Assembly: GCA_036518955.1 (NCBI GenBank)
Contig: DATDMG010000506.1
Coordinates: 1-10,188, forward strand
Length of the DNA stretch: 10,188 bases
Direction: 5' to 3'
From: DATDMG01 sp036518955
GTDB taxonomy: Bacteria > Actinomycetota > Actinomycetes > Actinomycetales > Kineosporiaceae
Shown in pieces: positions 5,450-10,188 of this stretch (the first letter of the stretch is position 1; every line of letters begins with the position of its first letter). The notes beneath the pieces are model-generated. The model searched no databases. It was not told the DNA's origin and worked only from the letters and a program-made list of their open reading frames with translations. Position numbers and translations under genes: made by a program.

Positions 5450-7411
5450 ATGACCGCCGTCCTCGACCAGCTCCCGGCCGGGGGACGCCTGCCGTTGTTG
5501 ACGTGCCTGTGCGCGTTCGCCGGCTGGGGCGTGCTGTACCTGCTCGGGCTCGTCGCCACCCGGCCGCTGCCGGTACGACCCGGCCGCCGCACCCAGGATC
5601 TGCCCGGGGAGGAACCGCCCGCCGTCGTCAGCGTGCTGGCGAGCGGCTGGTCGGTGACCGAGGACGCCGGCGAGTCCACCCTGCTCGACCTGGCCGCACG
5701 CGGCTACCTGGAGCTGCGCCAGCCGGACGCCGACCCGCGGCACACGACCGTCCACGTCACCGCGGATGATCCGGCGGCAGCCGCGGCAGCCGCCGCCCGG
5801 CAGGCCAGGGTGGCGCGGTCGGCGGGCAGCGCCGCGCCGCTGACCCCCTACGAGCGCCAGGTCCTGGACCGCGTGAAGGGCGTCGCCGTCGGCGGTGTCG
5901 TGCCGCTCACCGCCCTCACCTTTCGAGATCACGATCACGCCGAGGGCTGGGCGGCGTCCTTCGCCGCAGCAGTGCTGGCGGACGCGCGCGAGCGGGGGTT
6001 GGTCCAGCGCCGCGTCCCGTCCTGGCTGGTCGCCCTGCTCAGCTCCGCCGCGGTGGGGCCGGCGCTCGCGGCGAGTTGGCTCGCCTGGGCACTGGACCCC
6101 CAGGACGGCCGAGGCGTCCTCATCGGCATCGTTCCCTTCGGACTGCTGACCGCGGTGGCCGGCCGGGACCACGGGGTCCGCGGCACGGCATCCGGCCGGG
6201 AGGTCGCCGCCCGGTGGCTCGGGCTGCGGGAGTACCTCAAGGCCGACACGTCGTTCGCCGCGCTGCCGCCGTCCGCGGTCGCGGTCTGGGACCGCTACCT
6301 CGCCTACGGCGACGCCCTCGGCGTCACCCATGTCTGCAGCGCGGTGATCGACCTGGGGATGGGCAACCGGCGACGAGTCTGGTCGTCGTTCGGAGGACAG
6401 TGGCACCAGGTGCGGGTGCGCTACCCGGGCCGGTCGGCGCGCTACGGCACGACGCTGCCGCCGCTCGTCCTGGTCGGGCTGGGGCAGCTGGTGCTGGCCT
6501 ACCTCCTGCTCCGCCTCCAGGGCATGGTCCGCCTGCGGGACCTCACCGGCTCACCCGCGGCGGCGCTGTTCCCGCTCGTCGGGCTCGCCGTCGGCGCCCG
6601 CGGCGTGTACAAGCTCGTGCGCTCCGTCTCGGACGTCGTCGGCACCCGCCACCTGACCGGCGAGGTCCTCTGGATCGCGCCGTGGAAGACCAGCACCCGG
6701 AACGACCACACGGTCGTCACGCTGCACTACCTCGCGGTGGACGACGGCACCGCCGACCGGACGACCGCCTGGGCGCTCCCGCCGGATCTCCTGCGCAGCT
6801 TCCGGACCGGTGAGACGGTTCAGCTCACCGTTCGCCCCTGGAGCCGCAGGGTGATGTCCGTCGGACCGGCGCCCGTGCCGTTTCCGGTGGCTCCGGTCGT
6901 CCCGGCTGCGGTCCCCGTGCCGGCGCCGCCGTCCGGGGTGGCGATACCGGCGGCCCAGCTGCCGGAGGCCCAGCTGCCGGCGGCCCAGCTGCCGGCGGCC
7001 CAGCAGCCGGCGCTGCTGGGCGCTCCAGAGCTGTCGGCCTGGTTCGGGGTACCGCTGCACGCCGGGCAGTCGCTGCCGGTGGGCCCGGCGACGGCCGCCT
7101 GGAGCTACCGGATCGAGCCCGGCCCGCCCGGGGAGGGCGCGTCCCGGGACGGCGCCGGACACGGGGTCGTCCTGGTGTCCGTCGGACGCGGTGCCGCCGA
7201 CGGCATGGCGCTCGAACGCGCCCGTCGGGGCACCCCGGTTCCGGGAGTCGGTGAGGAGGCCTACCTGACGGACCAGGGGGCCGGGGTGGCCCGCTGGGGC
7301 AGTGCCGTCGTCCAGGTGACCGTCCCACCGCCCCTCGGGGTCGACCGGGAGGCGCTGGTGACGGCGTTGCAGGCGGCCGTCGTCCAGGTGGCGAAGCTCC
7401 GGCTGGGCTGA
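5450..7411 (+). CDS. DUF2207-type multi-pass membrane protein with extra C-terminal domain
   Basis: 653 residues. Likely membrane segments lie at about 13-37, 191-215, 221-238, 336-355 and 370-388. Two cytosolic stretches carry DUF2207-like features: the winged-helix-like part TLLDLAARGYLELR (77-90) with YERQVLD and AASFAAAVLADARERGLV, and the REYLKADTSFAALPPSAVAVWDRYLAYGDALGV block (260-292). The usual N-terminal secreted beta domain of DUF2207 proteins and its signal peptide are absent: the protein starts directly at the first membrane helix. After a globular region (400-470), a Pro/Ala/Val linker holds a five-residue repeat (500-519), followed by a separate domain (about 527-653) with a PGVGEEAYL ... 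VARWGSAVVQV pattern that resembles small actinobacterial lipoprotein domains of the DUF3558 kind; this resemblance is from memory and uncertain. ATG 5450 is the only suitable start in the gap after lemA; its Shine-Dalgarno is weak, so translational coupling is likely. Function unknown. Confidence 0.78.
   Translation: MTAVLDQLPAGGRLPLLTCLCAFAGWGVLYLLGLVATRPLPVRPGRRTQDLPGEEPPAVVSVLASGWSVTEDAGESTLLDLAARGYLELRQPDADPRHTTVHVTADDPAAAAAAAARQARVARSAGSAAPLTPYERQVLDRVKGVAVGGVVPLTALTFRDHDHAEGWAASFAAAVLADARERGLVQRRVPSWLVALLSSAAVGPALAASWLAWALDPQDGRGVLIGIVPFGLLTAVAGRDHGVRGTASGREVAARWLGLREYLKADTSFAALPPSAVAVWDRYLAYGDALGVTHVCSAVIDLGMGNRRRVWSSFGGQWHQVRVRYPGRSARYGTTLPPLVLVGLGQLVLAYLLLRLQGMVRLRDLTGSPAAALFPLVGLAVGARGVYKLVRSVSDVVGTRHLTGEVLWIAPWKTSTRNDHTVVTLHYLAVDDGTADRTTAWALPPDLLRSFRTGETVQLTVRPWSRRVMSVGPAPVPFPVAPVVPAAVPVPAPPSGVAIPAAQLPEAQLPAAQLPAAQQPALLGAPELSAWFGVPLHAGQSLPVGPATAAWSYRIEPGPPGEGASRDGAGHGVVLVSVGRGAADGMALERARRGTPVPGVGEEAYLTDQGAGVARWGSAVVQVTVPPPLGVDREALVTALQAAVVQVAKLRLG
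6947..7006 (+). repeat. Four tandem 15-bp repeats encoding an AAQLP-type pentapeptide
   Basis: Four back-to-back copies of CCGGCGGCCCAGCTG, at 6947-6961, 6962-6976, 6977-6991 and 6992-7006. Copy 2 has A for C at its fifth base (Ala to Glu) and copy 4 ends CAG instead of CTG (Leu to Gln). They keep the frame of the DUF2207 gene and sit in the linker before its C-terminal domain. Near-identity at the DNA level suggests recent copy-number change by slippage. Confidence 0.9.
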
Positions 7412-7457
7412 GCGTGCCAGGCCGATTCGCCGTCCCGACGATCGCGCCCGGTCGCGC

Positions 7458-7471
7458 CCGACCGCGGTCGG
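7458..7471 (+). terminator. 14-bp perfect palindrome after the DUF2207 gene
   Basis: CCGACCGCGGTCGG is fully self-complementary. As RNA it gives a 5-bp stem with a CGCG loop. It lies 46 nt after the DUF2207 stop. It could help end the lemA transcript or be a binding site. A short stem and lack of a T-tract keep the terminator call weak. Confidence 0.3.
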
Positions 7472-7526
7472 ATCGCCGGTGTCTGCGGTCACCCGGGCCA
7501 CCGGCGGGAGGCGCTGGCCAGCCGGA

Positions 7527-7532
7527 TAGGGT
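7527..7532 (+). promoter_or_regulatory. Possible -10 element of the icd promoter
   Basis: TAGGGT matches TAnnnT and would place transcription start near 7539-7540, giving a leader of about 56 nt before the icd GTG. No clear -35 hexamer is visible. The site is immediately followed by two inverted repeats, as expected for a regulated start region. Confidence 0.35.
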
Positions 7533-7534
7533 GC

Positions 7535-7557
7535 AACCGGTTAGGGACCCAGGTCCC
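7535..7557 (+). promoter_or_regulatory. Double inverted repeat in the icd start region, candidate operator
   Basis: Two separate self-complementary elements lie side by side: AACCGGTT (7535-7542) and GGGACC-CA-GGTCCC (7544-7557). They sit directly downstream of the possible -10 (7527-7532), a usual place for a repressor site. The second could also fold as a small RNA hairpin. No regulator can be named from the sequence. Confidence 0.4.
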
Positions 7558-7595
7558 GCACGGCATGATCCCCGATCGTCGAAGGAGCCGTTTTC

Positions 7596-8813
7596 GTGGC
7601 CAAGATCAAGGTGTCCGGTCCCGTCGTGGAACTCGACGGCGACGAGATGACGCGGATCATCTGGCAGTTCATCAAGGACCGTCTGATCCACCCGTACCTC
7701 GACATCGACCTGCGGTACTACGACCTGTCCATCCAGAATCGCGACGCCACGGACGACCAGGTCACCGTCGATGCGGCCAATGCCATCAAGGAGCACGGCG
7801 TCGGGGTCAAGTGCGCGACGATCACCCCTGACGAGGCCCGGGTCGAGGAGTTCGGCCTGAAGAAGATGTGGCTCTCCCCGAACGGGACGATCCGTAACAT
7901 CCTCGGCGGCGTGGTGTTCCGCGAGCCCATCATCATCTCGAACATTCCGCGGCTCGTGCCGGGCTGGACCAAGCCGATCGTCATCGGCCGGCACGCCCAC
8001 GCCGACCAGTACAAGGCCGTCAACTTCAAGGTGCCGGGCGCGGGTCGGGTGACCATCACGTTCACCCCCGCGGACGGCGGTGAGCCGATCGAGCACGTGG
8101 TCGCCGACTACGGCCCCGACGGCGGCGTGGCCATGGGCATGTACAACTTCACGAAGTCCATCGCGGACTTCGCCCGCGCCTCGTTCTCCTACGGTCTGCG
8201 GCGTGGCTATCCGGTGTACCTGTCCACGAAGAACACGATCCTGAAGGCCTACGACGGTGCCTTCAAGGACATCTTCGCGGAGATCTTCGAATCCGAGTTC
8301 AAGGCCGAGTTCGAGGCGGCCGGGCTCACCTACGAGCACCGGCTCATCGACGACATGGTTGCCGCCGCCCTGAAGTGGGAGGGCGGGTACGTCTGGGCCT
8401 GCAAGAACTACGACGGTGACGTGCAGTCGGACACGGTGGCGCAGGGTTTCGGGTCGCTCGGCCTGATGACGTCGGTCCTGATGACCCCGGACGGCCGGAC
8501 GGTCGAGGCCGAGGCGGCGCACGGCACGGTGACCCGGCACTACCGGATGCACCAGCAGGGCAGGCCCACCTCGACCAATCCGATCGCGTCGATCTACGCC
8601 TGGACGGGCGGCCTGAAGCACCGCGGCACGCTCGACGGCGCCCCGGAGGTGACGGCGTTCGCCGAGACGCTGGAGCGGGTCTGCGTCGACACCGTGGAGT
8701 CCGGCAAGATGACCAAGGACTTGGCCCTCCTGATCGGTCCGAGCCAGCCCTTCCTCACCACCGAGGAGTTCCTCGCCGCGCTGGAGGACAACCTGCGGCG
8801 GGCACGCGGCTGA
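7596..8813 (+). CDS. icd: NADP-dependent isocitrate dehydrogenase, homodimeric eukaryote-like type
   Basis: 405 residues. It oxidises isocitrate to 2-oxoglutarate and CO2 with NADP in the cytosolic TCA cycle. It aligns almost without gaps to human IDH1, so the known functional residues fall at the same numbers: SPNGTIRN (94-101, with S94 and R100), R109, R132 in IGRHAHADQYK, Y139, K212 in STKNT, the metal ligands D252, D275 and D279 (YDGDVQSD), and the NADP-binding H309, R314 and H315 in HGTVTRHYR. This is the subfamily II dimer, not the monomeric enzyme of Streptomyces or the E. coli type, and it lacks the phosphorylation-loop context of the E. coli type. GTG 7596 is preceded by GAAGGAG (7581-7587) with an 8-nt spacer. 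It probably has its own promoter in the 184-nt gap behind the DUF2207 gene, and it converges on purU with a 60-nt gap. Confidence 0.97.
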   Translation: MAKIKVSGPVVELDGDEMTRIIWQFIKDRLIHPYLDIDLRYYDLSIQNRDATDDQVTVDAANAIKEHGVGVKCATITPDEARVEEFGLKKMWLSPNGTIRNILGGVVFREPIIISNIPRLVPGWTKPIVIGRHAHADQYKAVNFKVPGAGRVTITFTPADGGEPIEHVVADYGPDGGVAMGMYNFTKSIADFARASFSYGLRRGYPVYLSTKNTILKAYDGAFKDIFAEIFESEFKAEFEAAGLTYEHRLIDDMVAAALKWEGGYVWACKNYDGDVQSDTVAQGFGSLGLMTSVLMTPDGRTVEAEAAHGTVTRHYRMHQQGRPTSTNPIASIYAWTGGLKHRGTLDGAPEVTAFAETLERVCVDTVESGKMTKDLALLIGPSQPFLTTEEFLAALEDNLRRARG

Positions 8814-8873
8814 GCCTCGCCCGTCCCGCTGCCGTGCCGAGCCGTGACACGGTTCGACTCCGCGGTCACCGGG

Positions 8874-9719
8874 TCAGCGGAAGACGACCGTCCGCTGTCC
8901 GTTGAGCAGTACCCGGTGCTCGGCGTGCCAGCGGACGGCGCGGGCCAGCACCTGCGCCTCGACGTCCCGGCCGAGGGCGGCGAGGGCGTCCGGGCCCATG
9001 GTGTGGTCGGCGCGTGCGACGTCCTGCTCGATGATGGGGCCCTCGTCGAGCGCCGCGGTGACGTAGTGCGCGGTCGCCCCGATCAGCTTGACGCCGCGGT
9101 CGTGCGCCTGGTGGTAGGGCCGAGCGCCCTTGAAGCTGGGCAGGAACGAGTGGTGGATGTTGATGATCCGGCCTGGTAGTTGGTCGCACAGCTCGGCCGA
9201 GAGCACCTGCATGTACCGGGCGAGCACGACCAACTCGACGTCCAGTTCCTTGACCAGTTCGGCCAACCGCGCCTCGGCCTCCGCCGTGGTGTCGGGGGTC
9301 ACCGGAACGTGGTGGAAAGGGAGCCCATAGAACTCCGCGATCGGTCGAAGTGCCTCGTGATTGCTGACCACCGCCGGGACGTCGACCGGCAGCTGCCCGG
9401 CCCGCGCGCGGAACAGCAGGTCGTTGAGGCAGTGGCCGCCCAGGCTCACCAGCACCAGGGTGCGGGTGAGGTGTTCCCCGGGGTGCAGCTGCCAGTCCAT
9501 CCCGTACCGGGCGGCGACGGGCGTCAGACTCACCCTCAGGGCGGGGCCCACCTGCTCGCCCTCGACCGCTATCCGCAGGAAGAAGCGGCCGGTGTCCGGG
9601 TCGCCGAACTGCTGGCTCTCCAGGATGTTGCCGCCGGAGACCACGATCGCTCCCGCGACGGCATGGACGATGCCCGGCTGGTCCGGGCAGGACAGGGTGA
9701 GGATCTCGGTCGACGGCAT
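8874..9719 (-). CDS. purU: Formyltetrahydrofolate deformylase
   Basis: 281 residues, the usual length. It hydrolyses 10-formyl-tetrahydrofolate to formate and tetrahydrofolate, which balances the one-carbon pool and supplies formate for purine synthesis. An N-terminal ACT domain (about 4-80, LSCPDQPGIVHAVAGAI) is the regulatory part; in E. coli, glycine and methionine act on this enzyme. The formyltransferase-fold domain (about 86-281) has HCLNDLLFR (96-104) and the catalytic triad N187, H189 and D225 in INIHHSFLPSFKGARPYH and ALDEGPI. ATG at 9719 is chosen because the ACT domain begins at once; no Shine-Dalgarno precedes it. Instead a -10-like TAGCCT ends 7 nt before the ATG, which predicts a leaderless mRNA. 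It runs toward icd, and the ribbon-helix-helix gene lies 50 nt upstream on the same strand. PurN is the related alternative and is ruled out by the ACT domain. Confidence 0.96.
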   Translation of the reverse strand: MPSTEILTLSCPDQPGIVHAVAGAIVVSGGNILESQQFGDPDTGRFFLRIAVEGEQVGPALRVSLTPVAARYGMDWQLHPGEHLTRTLVLVSLGGHCLNDLLFRARAGQLPVDVPAVVSNHEALRPIAEFYGLPFHHVPVTPDTTAEAEARLAELVKELDVELVVLARYMQVLSAELCDQLPGRIINIHHSFLPSFKGARPYHQAHDRGVKLIGATAHYVTAALDEGPIIEQDVARADHTMGPDALAALGRDVEAQVLARAVRWHAEHRVLLNGQRTVVFR

Positions 9720-9726
9720 GCCGACG

Positions 9727-9732
9727 AGGCTA
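9727..9732 (-). promoter_or_regulatory. -10-like element placing purU transcription start at its ATG
   Basis: On the minus strand the sequence reads TAGCCT, then 7 nt, then ATG (9719). This is the classical spacing for actinobacterial leaderless genes, where RNA begins at the A of ATG or nearby. No purine-rich ribosome binding site lies between. No good -35 is seen. Confidence 0.5.
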
Positions 9733-9769
9733 ACCCCGGCGCCCGGTGACGAGCCGGCTCACGGCACGG

Positions 9770-10188
9770 TCACGCGTGCCCCGCGGTGGTCTGCCCGTCC
9801 AGGTCGTCGTCCAGGTCGTCGCCCGGACCCCCGCGCCGGGAGGCCCACCGCCGGGCCTGACCGTCGAGGAACCGCTCCACCAGGGTCCGGATGATCACTG
9901 CCATGCTGAAACCGTGCTCGCGGGAGAAGGTCCGCAGCCGCTCGTAGTCGGCCGCCGGCAGTCGTACGGGCAGCACCCTGAGCGCCGGGTCGTCAGGGGC
10001 CGGTCCCCCGCCCAGGGGGGCGAGCGGTGGCAGGCCGCCGACCGACCACGGCAGCGCCGATCGGTCCCGCGCCCCGGCCTTGATCATGCTGGCGCGCGCA
10101 TCGGTCTGGAGGGCATCGATCGCCGGGGCCGACGGGTGCCCGGCCTCGCCGCCGCGCGCCGGGTGGGCCAGCGCGCGGCTGATCAGGA
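9770..10188 (-). CDS. Ribbon-helix-helix domain protein (5' end probably outside window)
   Basis: Small probable DNA-binding protein. Counting from the ATG at 10087 (105 residues), LRVLPVRLP (36-44) looks like the DNA-contact strand, AADYERLRTFSREHG (45-59) the first helix and SMAVIIRTLVERFLDG (61-76) the second, the layout of CopG/MetJ/Arc-type ribbon-helix-helix dimers. Such proteins are usually transcriptional regulators or antitoxins; no toxin gene is visible beside it. The tail is Arg-rich and then acidic (GDDLDDDLDG, 89-98), encoded by a 12-bp direct repeat. The frame stays open from 10087 to the right edge, with about 31 of 33 codons ending in G or C, and the ATG at 10087 has no Shine-Dalgarno, so the protein probably starts beyond the window or at another upstream codon. 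It is separated by 50 nt from purU, on the same strand. The target is unknown; autoregulation or control of purU is only a possibility. Confidence 0.7.
   Translation of the reverse strand, partial: LISRALAHPARGGEAGHPSAPAIDALQTDARASMIKAGARDRSALPWSVGGLPPLAPLGGGPAPDDPALRVLPVRLPAADYERLRTFSREHGFSMAVIIRTLVERFLDGQARRWASRRGGPGDDLDDDLDGQTTAGHA
9797..9820 (-). repeat. Two direct 12-bp repeats encoding the acidic tail of the RHH protein
   Basis: GACGACCTGGAC occurs twice in tandem on the minus strand and encodes DDLDDDLD. It keeps the frame and lies near the 3' end of the ribbon-helix-helix gene; probably a local duplication with no separate role. Confidence 0.8.

Noticed and set aside
6825..8621. 598-residue open frame on the minus strand opposite icd and the DUF2207 gene
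   Set aside because: Shadow of two well-supported plus-strand genes; His/Arg/Val-rich then Pro/Arg-rich, with no domain signal.
8814..8873. Bidirectional terminator between icd and purU
   Set aside because: Only weak inverted repeats are seen (CCGTG-A-CACGG at 8842-8852 has no room for a loop; a 7-bp bulged stem needs a 16-nt loop). Not strong enough to call.

Overview
The window is very GC-rich DNA with strong G/C bias at third codon positions. It holds four lone-standing enzyme or helper genes and two signalling clusters typical of Actinomycetota. The gene set fits a Frankia-like or related filamentous actinobacterium: a zinc-ribbon PP2C phosphatase, a VWA protein and an FHA protein in a row, an LDH-type malate dehydrogenase, a homodimeric eukaryote-like NADP isocitrate dehydrogenase, and LemA with a DUF2207 membrane protein. 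The genus is an inference from gene content; there is no rRNA or other marker gene.

Layout. Positions 1-3560 (+) carry a predicted protein-phosphorylation module. It starts with a zinc-ribbon/PP2C Ser/Thr phosphatase whose frame is open to the left window edge. A MIDAS-containing von Willebrand A protein follows 19 nt later, then an FHA protein with two N-terminal zinc ribbons. Positions 3737-4693 (+) are malate dehydrogenase (mdh), followed by a strong hairpin. Positions 4866-7411 (+) are a two-gene unit: lemA and a DUF2207-type multi-pass membrane protein with an extra C-terminal domain. Positions 7596-8813 (+) are isocitrate dehydrogenase (icd). On the minus strand, converging on icd, are formyltetrahydrofolate deformylase (purU, 9719-8874), with a promoter geometry that predicts a leaderless mRNA, and upstream of it a ribbon-helix-helix protein whose frame is open to the right edge.

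How the genes may work together. Phosphatase, VWA and FHA proteins form a plausible phosphosignalling set; the matching kinase is not in the window and would be expected just upstream. Two TCA-cycle dehydrogenases (mdh, icd) lie directly downstream. This recalls the mycobacterial PknG/GarA system, in which an FHA protein controls flux at the 2-oxoglutarate/glutamate node; the link here is only a hypothesis from position. purU supplies formate from 10-formyl-THF for purine synthesis.

No intergenic gap exceeds 300 bases. The largest are 7412-7595, 3561-3736 and 4694-4865, and each contains inverted repeats that are listed as features. I saw no tRNA, rRNA, insertion sequence, CRISPR array or phage gene. 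Both window edges cut through open frames.
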